64,000 nucleotides of DNA from Flavobacterium branchiarum (GTDB taxonomy: Bacteria; Bacteroidota; Bacteroidia; Flavobacteriales; Flavobacteriaceae): assembly GCF_030409845.1 (NCBI RefSeq), contig NZ_JAUFQQ010000003.1, positions 1,550,001 to 1,614,000 on the forward strand, given 5' to 3'. The translations under genes and the position numbers were made by a program. Positions 16,460 through 26,149 of this stretch are shown piece by piece. Numbering within the stretch: position 1 is the stretch's first letter; every line of letters begins with the position of its first letter. Under the pieces are notes generated by a model. It was not told the origin of the DNA, did not search any database, and saw only the letters and a list, made by a program, of their open reading frames with translations.

Positions 16460-16498
16460 ATAACCCCAAAAAGCATAGTGATTTATGGGGTTTTTCAT
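16460..16498 (-). terminator. Weak hairpin between nagA and nagB
   Basis: AACCCCA and TGGGGTT arms (about 16462-16491) could form a 7-bp stem with a long loop; on the minus strand only a short T stretch follows. It may reduce read-through from nagA into nagB. The remaining 16252-16553 gap is AT-rich and otherwise empty. Confidence 0.35.
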
Positions 16499-16553
16499 TA
16501 TTTAAAAAAGTGGTTTGTTTTTGGTAAGCATTTGTAATATTGTTTAAATAGTA

Positions 16554-17669
16554 TTAAAAATTTAATGTTTCTATTACTGATAAATCTGCATTGAATTTGA
16601 CAAAACTTGCAGGGAATCCAGTTTTAATTTTACCTATTCTATCTCCCATATCAATTGCATTTGCTACATGGCTAGTGGCCATTTTTATAGCTTCGTCTGC
16701 CGTTACGTTTAAATGATTGTAGGCATTTTGTACAGCTTCTTGCATTGATATTGTTGCGCCTGCTAGATTTCCTTCGTTGTTTCTATAGAAACCATCTTCT
16801 AAATGAGCATCAAAATTTCCCCATTTGAAATCGGCTATTTTGCGTCCTAAAAATGTAGCATCACTAATTAAGAAAAACTTTTCTTTTTTTAGTTTGTATG
16901 CTAATTTTGCTGCAGCATAATCACAATGTGCGCCATCTAAAATTACTGGAGCATATACATTTTCATTTTCAAGAGTGGCACCAACTAAACCAGGTTCGCG
17001 ATGTCCGAATTGAGTCATAGCATTAAATAAATGAGTTACGAGTTTTATTCCTTTAGAAAAATAAACTTGTGCTTCTTTATGCGTAACGGTCGAATGTCCT
17101 ATCGAAATTGTAATACCACTTTCTAATAACATATTCAGTTGTTCCTCTGTAAAACATTCAGGGGCAATCGTGATTACTTTTATAACATCTTTCCCTAGGC
17201 GTATAATTTCTTCTAACTCTGCATTAGTTGGTTTGCGTACTTGGTCAATACTATGTGCGCCACGTTTTAAAGGATTTAAAAAGGGGCCTTCCAAATGCAT
17301 TCCGATCACGCCATTGTTATGTTTTTGCCTGTAACTACGAAAAGCTTCAATTCCTTGTAGAATTGTTTCTTTGGATGATGAAATTAAGCACGGTAGTACA
17401 TGTGTAGTACCGTACTTAAGACTTGCATCATATATATCTTGAATTGTTTCTTCGGTTGGTGTTTGACTAAAATATAGCGTTTCGCCACCGTTTATTTGAA
17501 TATCTATGAATCCAGCTGCAATATGGTTTCCTTGTAAATCAATAGTTTCAATATCATTTGGAGTTTCTTTTTGAACAGAAAGTATAGTTCCATTTTCGAT
17601 AATAATGACACCATTATTAATTATTTCGTCACCAGTATGTACAGTTGCATTGATAATCGCTTGTTTCAT
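16554..17669 (-). CDS. nagA: N-acetylglucosamine-6-phosphate deacetylase
   Basis: 371 residues, the usual NagA length. Cytoplasmic amidohydrolase that removes acetate from GlcNAc-6-P. Metal and catalytic positions are visible: GMHLEGPFLNPLKRGAH with metal ligand E127, SIGHST with H192, THLFNAM with H213, and the catalytic Asp270 in LISDA. The N-terminal motif is DIQINGG where many amidohydrolases carry HxH, as in other single-metal NagA enzymes. It begins 10 nt after the sialidase stop codon, so the two are surely cotranscribed. Confidence 0.94.
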   Translation of the reverse strand: MKQAIINATVHTGDEIINNGVIIIENGTILSVQKETPNDIETIDLQGNHIAAGFIDIQINGGETLYFSQTPTEETIQDIYDASLKYGTTHVLPCLISSSKETILQGIEAFRSYRQKHNNGVIGMHLEGPFLNPLKRGAHSIDQVRKPTNAELEEIIRLGKDVIKVITIAPECFTEEQLNMLLESGITISIGHSTVTHKEAQVYFSKGIKLVTHLFNAMTQFGHREPGLVGATLENENVYAPVILDGAHCDYAAAKLAYKLKKEKFFLISDATFLGRKIADFKWGNFDAHLEDGFYRNNEGNLAGATISMQEAVQNAYNHLNVTADEAIKMATSHVANAIDMGDRIGKIKTGFPASFVKFNADLSVIETLNF

Positions 17670-17679
17670 TTTTATATTT

Positions 17680-20600
17680 TTATTTCTTGATTAGCTTACT
17701 ACTAATAGATGAATTTGTATCATTTGCTTTTAAAATATAAATGCCTTGTGCTTGGTTTCCTAATGAGAACGAAGCTTCTGTTTCATTAGGTTTTATAGTT
17801 TCAGTACGTATCATTCTGCCTGATAAATCAAATATTTTGATGTTTACTGCCCCTTTAGCATTATTGACCTTAACTTTTACTAGATCATCTATTGGATTTG
17901 GCTCTAATATAACACTAAATTTTTGCTCTTTTGATATTGTGTTTTCTTCATTTTCTATGCCTAAAGAAGGATTATTTGCAGGAACAAATGTATCTGCGCC
18001 ATTGGTTAACCAGTTCAGACTGAAACGTACAAAATACATTTGGTATGTTGAACTTTCTCCATTTTCATAATAAATCCCAATTGTACCATCTGGTAATATT
18101 GTTAAACTTGAATAAGCAGATGTTCCTGCAAAAATAGTTTTAGGTGCCGCCCAAGTTGTTCCTTCATCTGTACTCATTTGTACACTAACATTTTTGCGAC
18201 TACCAGCAAACGGAATTGAATGCAGTAAACGGTTTTTGTCATAACCATCTAGGGTAGACGTATAGCGAATGAAATCGCCATCGCAATTAGGGTCTGTTAT
18301 GCTAGGTTGATTGTAAGCTGTTCCCCATGTTAGTCCTTTATCTGTAGAAACATTGAATCGGCGCGTTCCTGAATTACGGATACTCATCATAATATTTCCA
18401 TTATTTAATTCAACAACTTTGGCTTCGTCTCCACCTAACTCGGCTCTGCCTGTCGATGCTGCCCATGTAACTCCATGATCGGCACTTGTAATCATATAAT
18501 TATTGATGCGTTCTGTTCCAGATACATTTTCTCTCACGGCAATTGCAGCTACAAGTTTACCATCACGCAATTGATGCGCTCTTCCTGAGGCTACAAACAA
18601 TCCTTTCCAGTTTGGATTTGGTCCATAAATTTGATTGGTAACATCTAGTGGTGCTCCCCAAGTTATTCCGTTATCAGCACTTTTGATAACCAAAACTTTG
18701 GCAGGAGCAGCATTTGTAGAAGCAAAGAAACCTTTTTCGGCAGATACTAAACATAACAATTCGCCAGTAGTTTTATCAAGTACTAATGCAGCATCGCCTA
18801 CTCCGGTTGAAGCTCCAAAATTAGCAATGGTTAAGGGAGCTGACCAAGTTTTACCATTATCTGTACTGCGACGAACTACGGGATCAATTTTAGCTGCTAA
18901 ATCTCCGGCGCCATTCCATCTTTTATCAGTTACTGTTACCAGAGAACCATCAGCAGCAGTAATGATTGCTGGAATACGATAGTTTGATGAACCTGCGTCT
19001 CCTGGTGTGAATAAAAGTGTATTGGTTAATAATATTACTCGATTACCTGCAACTGCATTGGCAATTGTAGTATAGGTGTTTGTATTGGTTATGATTGATT
19101 CGCAAGTGGCATCTAATATATTTCCTTCGGTTGCATTGGGAGCAACATCGTAGGTAATCCAGAAATAGTTATCGCCAGAGCTTAATGTTCGTGAACCATT
19201 AACTACTAGATTTCCATTTGCAGGAGCAATAGTTCCGTATAAGGTTGCAGTTGTTGGATTAAATATGGAGGTGACTCCGCTAGAATAAATCTTGATATTG
19301 GTCACATCTGTAATATTGGTAGTTCCTGCCATTGTAAAGTTTAAAGCGTTTACCGTAAGCGGATTAATCGCGCCAGTTGCAGTGACTTTTACAGCTACAA
19401 TTCGTTGATTTAAATCTCCAATACCAGTTGGTAATTCTGTTTGAACTAATGAAACGGAATTGATTTGCATTTCGTTTGTTTGTGCAATTACAACCGCTCC
19501 GTTTTTTAAAGTACCAGGATGGTTATTACCCGAAATATCAGGAACTGTTACCCCATTTATATTTTCAAAATCCCAAGCAGCTATTAGGTTGGTTTCTGCC
19601 CCTGTTACTATTGCTGTTTTATCTGTAAGCACTTCTGTAGCTGTCATTGCTTTGTTCCAAAAGCGAATATCATCTAATTGCGCATTCATATAGGATGCAA
19701 AATTGCTAACAGTTCCAAATAGAAGGTCTCCTGTATTAGTAACCGTATTTGTACCACCTATATTTGTTGTTGTTTTGGTTTGTTGTAAAACACCATCAAC
19801 ATAAATTTTACAACTCGTTGTAGCAACATCAATTACCATTGCTAGATGATGCCAAACGTTATTAGCTATATTCGATGTTCCGTATGGAGGTCCTGCAGCT
19901 CCGCCACTTGTATTTAAATTAACTCCAAATTGTCCACCTCCTGCAGATGAATTATTAATAAATTCATATCCGATTCCCGCGCTATTTGGTCTCTTGCTAA
20001 TAATACGTTTTGCAAAATCACTTGTTTTAATCTTGCAGGTAATAGTTAAGCTTTGTCCGCTAGCGATATTAAAATCACTATGATTAACTACCGACATATA
20101 ATCATTTACCCCATCTAATGTAAGCACCATCGGAAAAGCATTTGATGTAGTAGGTGAACCAAATAGGGTACCTGTATGATTATTACCAGAAACATCAGGA
20201 ACGGAGTTGCCAGATATGTTTTCAAAATCCCATGCTGCAAGAAGATTGGCTGTTGGAGTATTAATTATTGCTGACATATCAGTTTGTAGTTCAGCTGGTG
20301 TCATGGCTTTATTCCAAACACGAATATTATCTATTTGACCAGCCCATTTGAAACTGTTAGTTGCATCAGACGTTGCACCAACAACAAAACTTAAAGCATT
20401 AGAGAAATCGGAAGTAATCGAGGTAAAAGCTTTACCAGTATTTGCCAAGACACCATCTATATAGCCATACATAGTTCTGTTACTAGATGCATCGATTACC
20501 AACGCAATATGATGCCAAGTTCCATCGGCAATTGAGTTTGCAGAATATCCTGCTGTGCTAATATTGGTTGGAGTTCCATTGCCACTCATATTCATTGCAA

Positions 20601-20883
20601 ACTTTCCTCCATTTGTGCCATTGCCTGTCCAGAATTCATATCCGTTACCAGTTGATCCATTTCTTTTGGCAAAAATACGTGGTGTTCCTGTTGTAGTGGT
20701 TGTTTTTATCCAACAGGTAATTGTTTTATTTTGGCTTATGCCAAAGTCTAAATCGGAATGATCGGGTACTGTCATATAAGTCGAAACGCCATCGAGGTTT
20801 AAAACCTTACCACTTTGTGCTTTTGTACTTAAGCAGGAGAAATACATAAAACACAAACAAAAAAAGAGTACAGTTTTTTTCAT
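17680..20883 (-). CDS. nanH: Secreted exo-alpha-sialidase (GH33) with two LamG-type domains and a T9SS tail
   Basis: 1067 residues. Signal peptide 1-22 (FFCLCFMYFSCLSTKAQ); two concanavalin-like LamG domains at about 25-220 and 253-440, each ending in AAWDFENI...DVSGNNH; a beta-rich linker of about 475-620; then the GH33 propeller from 630. The first arginine motif is YRIP (635-638). Five Asp boxes follow (STDNGKTW at 673-680, SADNGITW, SADHGVTW, STDKGLTW, STDEGTTW). The C-terminal ~75 residues (LEPNPIDDLVKVKV ... GIYILKAND) form a type A type IX secretion sorting domain, so the enzyme is exported to the surface or medium. It releases terminal sialic acid from host glycans to feed this locus; the LamG domains probably bind glycans. 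Confidence 0.95.
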   Translation of the reverse strand: MKKTVLFFCLCFMYFSCLSTKAQSGKVLNLDGVSTYMTVPDHSDLDFGISQNKTITCWIKTTTTTGTPRIFAKRNGSTGNGYEFWTGNGTNGGKFAMNMSGNGTPTNISTAGYSANSIADGTWHHIALVIDASSNRTMYGYIDGVLANTGKAFTSITSDFSNALSFVVGATSDATNSFKWAGQIDNIRVWNKAMTPAELQTDMSAIINTPTANLLAAWDFENISGNSVPDVSGNNHTGTLFGSPTTSNAFPMVLTLDGVNDYMSVVNHSDFNIASGQSLTITCKIKTSDFAKRIISKRPNSAGIGYEFINNSSAGGGQFGVNLNTSGGAAGPPYGTSNIANNVWHHLAMVIDVATTSCKIYVDGVLQQTKTTTNIGGTNTVTNTGDLLFGTVSNFASYMNAQLDDIRFWNKAMTATEVLTDKTAIVTGAETNLIAAWDFENINGVTVPDISGNNHPGTLKNGAVVIAQTNEMQINSVSLVQTELPTGIGDLNQRIVAVKVTATGAINPLTVNALNFTMAGTTNITDVTNIKIYSSGVTSIFNPTTATLYGTIAPANGNLVVNGSRTLSSGDNYFWITYDVAPNATEGNILDATCESIITNTNTYTTIANAVAGNRVILLTNTLLFTPGDAGSSNYRIPAIITAADGSLVTVTDKRWNGAGDLAAKIDPVVRRSTDNGKTWSAPLTIANFGASTGVGDAALVLDKTTGELLCLVSAEKGFFASTNAAPAKVLVIKSADNGITWGAPLDVTNQIYGPNPNWKGLFVASGRAHQLRDGKLVAAIAVRENVSGTERINNYMITSADHGVTWAASTGRAELGGDEAKVVELNNGNIMMSIRNSGTRRFNVSTDKGLTWGTAYNQPSITDPNCDGDFIRYTSTLDGYDKNRLLHSIPFAGSRKNVSVQMSTDEGTTWAAPKTIFAGTSAYSSLTILPDGTIGIYYENGESSTYQMYFVRFSLNWLTNGADTFVPANNPSLGIENEENTISKEQKFSVILEPNPIDDLVKVKVNNAKGAVNIKIFDLSGRMIRTETIKPNETEASFSLGNQAQGIYILKANDTNSSISSKLIKK

Positions 20884-20977
20884 AATTTTTGATATTTGGT
20901 TAAAAATGGTTAGTAAGCATAAGGTTTTAATCTCGAATAACTTGACGATGTGTCCAGTTGATCAAACTGAATTTAGA

Positions 20978-22165
20978 TTATTTTTTTTCTAAAAATTCTG
21001 TTAGTATTTGTGTACAATACCATTCTTGGCGAGGCAAATGAAATGGTCCTTTATATAAGTTTCCTTTAGCAGTTTGAGCAATACTTCCGTCTCTGTGTAA
21101 ATAGCCAAACCACTCTCCGTTTTGTTTGTCAAGGAATTTACTATAAGAATAATCATGAATCATTTTATGCCATTTGGCGTATTTTTCATCTCCAGTCATA
21201 GTATAAGCCAGCAAGGTTGCTATGATTACTTCATTATGAGGCCACCAGAACTTCATGTCTTGCCAATATTCCTGAACGGGTTTACCATATACATCACAGA
21301 AATACATAATTCCACCATGTTCTTTATCCCATCCGCGTTCCCACATATAATCTAACATTTTGCAACCTAGCGCTATTAAATGTGGATCGTTGTTTCTGTA
21401 TTTTGCTTCGTGTAAAATGAACCAAGCACCTTCTATGGCGTGTCCTGGATTCAGCGTACGTCCGTCGATATGGTCTATTATAGAACCATCAGGAGCTACT
21501 TGTTCCATGACACATTTGATATCATCTTTTACAAAATCACGTTCAATTTCGGCTATCCATTTGCTAATCCATTCATCACAGCGAGGATCACCAATGGTTT
21601 CTCTTAGTTGTTGTGCCGTGTTTATCATAATCATCGCTGATCCAATTCCTTTTGATGGACGAACGTCTGTATATTTAGGTTCTAATATACCTGGCGTAGT
21701 AGCATATTTAATGCATTGTCCGAATAGGTTACGTGCCATTTCTGCTACTGCTTCGTCATTACTTGCTTTTGCATAAGCACTCATGGCAATTACAGCAAAG
21801 GTTTCCGAAAAATAATAACGGCGTTTACGAATCGGTTTTCCATCACGTGTTACATGAAAGAACATTCTTCCATCAGTATCGAAACAATATTTGTTTAAGA
21901 AATCGATACCAGATTTTGCTCCATCCAACCATTCTTTTTTAGGTTCAACCGTATTGTAAAGTGTAGCAAGCATCCAAGCCGCTCGACCTTGAAACCAAAC
22001 CGATTTATCATCATCGATTAATTCGCCCATTTGGTCGCGCATTAATAAATAGCCTCCGTATTTTGTGTCTATCGAATGAGGAAACCAAAATGGTATCGTA
22101 TCATTTAATAGTTGATTTTGATAAAAATCTTTTAAGTGTAACAGATCATTTTTTGAATAGCTCAT
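20978..22165 (-). CDS. N-acylglucosamine 2-epimerase (AGE/RnBP family)
   Basis: 395 residues of an alpha/alpha-barrel epimerase. Characteristic segments are SVWFQGRAAWMLATLYN, RKRRYYFSETFAVIAMSAYAKA, LNPGHAIEGAWFILHEA, and MKFWWPHNEVIIATLLAY, the last two carrying the catalytic His residues expected for the family. In the Bacteroides fragilis nanLET pathway this type of enzyme interconverts ManNAc and GlcNAc without phosphorylation, replacing the NanK/NanE route. The neighbouring genes make the same role very likely. It lies between the esterase and sialidase genes in the same direction. Confidence 0.92.
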   Translation of the reverse strand: MSYSKNDLLHLKDFYQNQLLNDTIPFWFPHSIDTKYGGYLLMRDQMGELIDDDKSVWFQGRAAWMLATLYNTVEPKKEWLDGAKSGIDFLNKYCFDTDGRMFFHVTRDGKPIRKRRYYFSETFAVIAMSAYAKASNDEAVAEMARNLFGQCIKYATTPGILEPKYTDVRPSKGIGSAMIMINTAQQLRETIGDPRCDEWISKWIAEIERDFVKDDIKCVMEQVAPDGSIIDHIDGRTLNPGHAIEGAWFILHEAKYRNNDPHLIALGCKMLDYMWERGWDKEHGGIMYFCDVYGKPVQEYWQDMKFWWPHNEVIIATLLAYTMTGDEKYAKWHKMIHDYSYSKFLDKQNGEWFGYLHRDGSIAQTAKGNLYKGPFHLPRQEWYCTQILTEFLEKK

Positions 22166-22224
22166 TTTATATATTTTTTATGCTTAGTGTTTTGTATTAT
22201 CTAAGCGTTATTTTTTTATTTTTT

Positions 22225-22325
22225 TAATCTTTCCTCTTACATCTTTCCTCTTTCCTCTTTCCTCTTTTCTCTTTTCTCTTTTTTCTTCTCTCACATCTTT
22301 CTTCTTTACTCTTTGCTCTTTACTC
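22225..22325. repeat. Polypyrimidine/polypurine tract between AGE and esterase genes
   Basis: About 100 nt of TCTTTCC/TCTTTTC repeats on the plus strand, i.e. a GA-rich RNA in the operon transcript. It directly abuts the esterase stop codon. No gene or stem is seen; repeat number could vary between strains. Confidence 0.7.
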
Positions 22326-24431
22326 TCAGATCTTCACATCAGAATCTATTTCGAGTTGAAAAGTGGAGCATGGTAAATTAGCTTCATTAATCAAATTTGC
22401 TTTTGTGTATGGTTTGTATGCGTATAGAATTTTTTTTATTTTTTCGTTTTTGGGAATCTCAATTTGAACCTGATCTTTTATGATTATTGCTTTAGTTTCA
22501 ATGCGAATTCCTTTGTCGGTTACCAATTCAAACCCAATTAATTCTTTTTTGTCTGCAGTAGATAATTGCTTGGTATTCGAAAAAGCCACTATAATGTGAT
22601 CTGAATTTTTAGTTGCTTTTAAAGCAGATGGACCATTAGCATTAATATTTTTTCCATAAGTATATTGTAAAGCTAAAAGTGCCAAACGTTCACCAATTTG
22701 TTTTTTATTAATAGGATGTACATTGATGGAATCTCCGTAATCCATACTGATTGCCATTTTGCTATTTGGAATTTCCTTTTGTAATTTGTTCTGCATTTCT
22801 CTAAATGAAGGCCACGTAGGGCGGTCGATACTAGATAGCTGCACGTAATAAAAGGGAAGGGAAGTTCCCCATGCTTTGCGCCAACTTTGTACTAATGTTG
22901 GCATTAAGTGTTGGTATAATTCAACATTGTGCGCATTGCTTTCTCCTTGATACCAAAGAATTCCTTTTATTGGAAATGTTGTGAAATTTGCTACGCCCGC
23001 TTCATAATTATAACTAGGAGAGTAGGGATGACGTTGTTTAGGGTTTGTGGCATTTTTTAAATTCACATCAGCTCGTGATCTAACCCAAGGCATAATAAAA
23101 TCTGACTTGCGCCAGTTGGTTAATAAGTCAACTACTTTATCATCATGTTCTAAGGTATATCTGTCTATCCAAGATTCTATCGGTGATCCACCTACAGCAA
23201 CTTGTATTAAACCTATTGGCACATTTTCTTCGCGAATGATTTGCTGACCAAAATAATAGGCTATTGCCGAAAAGTTTTTGGCACTTATAGAATCACTGAT
23301 TGCCCATTTTCCAGAAAAGTATTTTAATTGATTGGTCTTTGCTAATGTAATTGAATCCCAAGGTGTGTCTTCCGTTTCTTGAAGGACTTCAAAATTGAAT
23401 AAACGAAGTGTTTTATTATCGATTGCTTTTTTTACTTCGGCAGTTCCATTTTCAGATTTTTCTAATGGGAATGCCATGTTAGATTGTCCGGAGCAAAACC
23501 AAACATCACCGATTAGAATATTATTTAGCGTTATTTTTTTTCCGTTAGATGCAACCTTTATCTGATGTGTGCCACCAGATTTCATTGCTGGGAATACCGT
23601 TTCCCATTTTCCATATTGATTTGTAGTAGCAACTTCAGTGTGGTTATTAAAAGTTATTTCTACTTTGTCACCACCATTGGCATTGCCATAAATAACTATT
23701 GGCTGGTTGCGTTGCAAAACCATATTGTCTGTAAAAACAGGAGCGAGTTTTAATCCGCTATAATCTTGCGTAATATTTTCATAAACAGTTTGTGCTAGAA
23801 TTGTTGCACCTTCTGTAGTTGGGTGTAAAGCGTCTGGAAAAAGTTCTGGACGATTGTATAGTTTTTCGTGTAGGTTAATCAGGTTTACCTTATTAGCAAT
23901 AGCAATTTCTTCGATATGTTCTTGAATTTGCCAAAACCAATCTCTAGTTCCTGATTTAAATCGGGGATGCTCATTAAATATCGGTGTCATGCGACAGATA
24001 TATAATTTTACTTTTGGATTTTGTTTTTTTAAAGTATCTAATAACCAAGAATAATCGGCGTTGAAATCTTCTTTGTAATTAGGCCAATTTCTCGGGTCGG
24101 TATCATTTAATCCTAAATGAATAATAGCAATATCTGGGCTATACGAAATTGCCTCCGCACATGCTGCCGTTTTAAAATAAGGAGTGCTTCCTTTCTTTAA
24201 TAGAGTTGCTCCACTGTGTCCAAAGTTTTTGACTTCATATTTTTTACCCATCAAAACTTGTAGTTGTGAGGGATAAGATTGTGTGGTAGGATTGGCTAAA
24301 AGATATCCTGCAGTTACCGAATCGCCAATACACGCAATTTTTACAATTGCTTGTTGGGCAATGATTTCAAAGGTTGAAATCATTGAAATAAGGAATATGT
24401 AAAAAAATAGATATCGTTTTTTTGTATTCAT
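22326..24431 (-). CDS. Double-domain sialate O-acetylesterase (SGNH + SASA)
   Basis: 701 residues with a signal peptide ending near IIAQQA. The N-terminal SGNH/GDSL esterase domain (30-225) shows IGDSVTAGY (S38), GLND (107-110) and the D-x-x-H pair in PDALHP (199-204). The C-terminal SASA domain (about 230-690) shows CSGQSNM (313-319) and WYQGESNA (493-500). The second domain is the known 9-O-acetyl sialate esterase type; having two catalytic domains suggests that acetyl groups at different positions are removed before sialidase or lyase act. It likely acts in the periplasm or at the outer membrane. No lipoprotein Cys or T9SS tail is seen. Confidence 0.92.
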   Translation of the reverse strand: MNTKKRYLFFYIFLISMISTFEIIAQQAIVKIACIGDSVTAGYLLANPTTQSYPSQLQVLMGKKYEVKNFGHSGATLLKKGSTPYFKTAACAEAISYSPDIAIIHLGLNDTDPRNWPNYKEDFNADYSWLLDTLKKQNPKVKLYICRMTPIFNEHPRFKSGTRDWFWQIQEHIEEIAIANKVNLINLHEKLYNRPELFPDALHPTTEGATILAQTVYENITQDYSGLKLAPVFTDNMVLQRNQPIVIYGNANGGDKVEITFNNHTEVATTNQYGKWETVFPAMKSGGTHQIKVASNGKKITLNNILIGDVWFCSGQSNMAFPLEKSENGTAEVKKAIDNKTLRLFNFEVLQETEDTPWDSITLAKTNQLKYFSGKWAISDSISAKNFSAIAYYFGQQIIREENVPIGLIQVAVGGSPIESWIDRYTLEHDDKVVDLLTNWRKSDFIMPWVRSRADVNLKNATNPKQRHPYSPSYNYEAGVANFTTFPIKGILWYQGESNAHNVELYQHLMPTLVQSWRKAWGTSLPFYYVQLSSIDRPTWPSFREMQNKLQKEIPNSKMAISMDYGDSINVHPINKKQIGERLALLALQYTYGKNINANGPSALKATKNSDHIIVAFSNTKQLSTADKKELIGFELVTDKGIRIETKAIIIKDQVQIEIPKNEKIKKILYAYKPYTKANLINEANLPCSTFQLEIDSDVKI

Positions 24432-24562
24432 TTTTTCTCAGCTATTTTTAAAAATAAGGCATAATATAGGCTGGGCAGAACGCAAGGCTCCGCCCTAGCT
24501 TATAAAAAACAAAAGCCAACTAATTTTATAAAATTTAAAAATGTGGGGTGAACTAACTACTG

Positions 24563-25795
24563 CTATGCATCGACAAAATCATTGACTTTGGGACGAAGAA
24601 AACTTATTTGGACTATTAAAGCTACCAAAACTACTCCAGCCATTAATGCAAAACCTAAACCTAAAGTTCCTGTATCGGCAGATTTACCTAACATTGAAGT
24701 TACTAATGCGCCACATCCAACTCCGGTCATGTTTAGCACTCCATAGGCTGTTGCTCGATATTTGGACGAAACAAACTGACAAATGATTGGCATATTATTA
24801 GCATCAAACATTCCGTAACCAACACCAAAACATAATACTGCTCCCACTACGTGAAAGAGTGAATCTCCAAAACCAATTAGCATTAATGCCGGAATGGTTA
24901 AACTCAAACCAATTGCACTTGTGTAAACCCTGCCTTTAATATTTTTTTGTACCCATTTGTCAGATAAGATTCCTCCAAAAATAACTCCTAATAAAGAGGA
25001 GAACGAAATTGAAATTGTTGCCAATGGGCCAGCTTGATCCATTGAAATTCCTAAGTTATCAGAGAATAGGGTAGGTAACCAGTTTTTGGTTGCCCAGCCT
25101 GGTAAACTAATTATGGCAAAATAAAATAAGATTACCCAAAAGGAGATATTGGTAAACAATAATGCTAAGCCTTTAAATAGCGTTTGTTCTCCTGTTTTTT
25201 TATTTGTTTTTATTACTTCCGAAACTTTTTTCTCACTTAACAGAAAAACCAAAATAAAAGAATAAACGATTCCTATAATTCCAAAATGGTGAAAGGTAGA
25301 ATGCCAAGAATATTTTGCAGCGATAGTAGCGCCAAAACCACCTAATGCCGATCCTACATAAAGTCCCGTCATGTGAATACCAATGGCTAATGATCTTGTT
25401 TTTTGCTGATGATAATCGGCAATTAATGATAAACCTGCAGGTATATATAAGGCTTCGCTAACTCCCATAAGTGCTCTTAACCAATAAACCTGATTGTAGG
25501 TTGTTGCATAGCCCATTGCGTAGGTTACTGCTGACCAAACAAATAAACTGCCTATAATTAACCATTTACGGTTTAATTTGTCAGCAATGATACCTGATAT
25601 TGGACTCATTAAAGCATAAATCCAAAGGAATATAGCCATTAAGCGTCCGAAATTTTCACCCGAAACAAGTTCAGGAATATCAGCTTCCATCGATGGTCTC
25701 ATGGTAGCCAGCATTTGCCTATCCATGTAGTTTAGTAATGCTACAATCCATAGCAACGCTACTATTACCCAAGGATAATATTTAGAGTTTTTCAT
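24563..25795 (-). CDS. nanT: MFS sialic acid transporter, NanT type
   Basis: 410 residues with 12 predicted membrane segments. The cytoplasmic MFS motif is GIIADKLNRKWLI and the first helix is WIVALLNYMDRQMLATMRP, typical of the ACS/NanT branch of anion:cation symporters. Position in the cluster between the esterase and nanM supports transport of N-acetylneuraminate across the inner membrane, as for B. fragilis NanT. The stop is 131 nt before the esterase start. Confidence 0.9.
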   Translation of the reverse strand: MKNSKYYPWVIVALLWIVALLNYMDRQMLATMRPSMEADIPELVSGENFGRLMAIFLWIYALMSPISGIIADKLNRKWLIIGSLFVWSAVTYAMGYATTYNQVYWLRALMGVSEALYIPAGLSLIADYHQQKTRSLAIGIHMTGLYVGSALGGFGATIAAKYSWHSTFHHFGIIGIVYSFILVFLLSEKKVSEVIKTNKKTGEQTLFKGLALLFTNISFWVILFYFAIISLPGWATKNWLPTLFSDNLGISMDQAGPLATISISFSSLLGVIFGGILSDKWVQKNIKGRVYTSAIGLSLTIPALMLIGFGDSLFHVVGAVLCFGVGYGMFDANNMPIICQFVSSKYRATAYGVLNMTGVGCGALVTSMLGKSADTGTLGLGFALMAGVVLVALIVQISFLRPKVNDFVDA

Positions 25796-25848
25796 ATTTT
25801 GATATACTTTAAAATCTTTAGTCTTTTAGTTTTTTTAGTCTTTTTTTT

Positions 25849-25999
25849 AACACATAGAGACATAGTTTTTGCTAGTGGCTATCAGGCGTTTCACTTATAA
25901 ATAAAACGCATAGCCCTATGTGAGAATATATATATTCTTCAATAAACTTTAATTATTAATTCTATTTTGATAGCTATTGGAACTATGTTTCTATGTGTT
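25849..25999. repeat. Palindromic repeat (AACACATAG...CTATGTGTT) inside the nan locus
   Basis: Arms at 25849-25867 (AACACATAGAGACATAGTT) and 25981-25999 (AACTATGTTTCTATGTGTT) are nearly perfect inverses; within them is a smaller hairpin, GCGTTT...AAAACGC, at 25887-25908. A degenerate partial copy continues to about 26140. This fills the 354-nt gap between nanM and nanT. Relatives are at 46065-46211 and 60712-60840. Confidence 0.75.
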
Positions 26000-26149
26000 A
26001 AATTATTTTCAGCCAGAGCTTAGTATTATTTTTATAATTCATGTTTATTTTTGATACACAGATTTATATTTTTTCACTGGTGGTTAATCAGGTGTTTTAC
26101 TTATAAATAAAACGGAAAGCACTATGTTTTAAATTGTTTTCAGTCAAAG

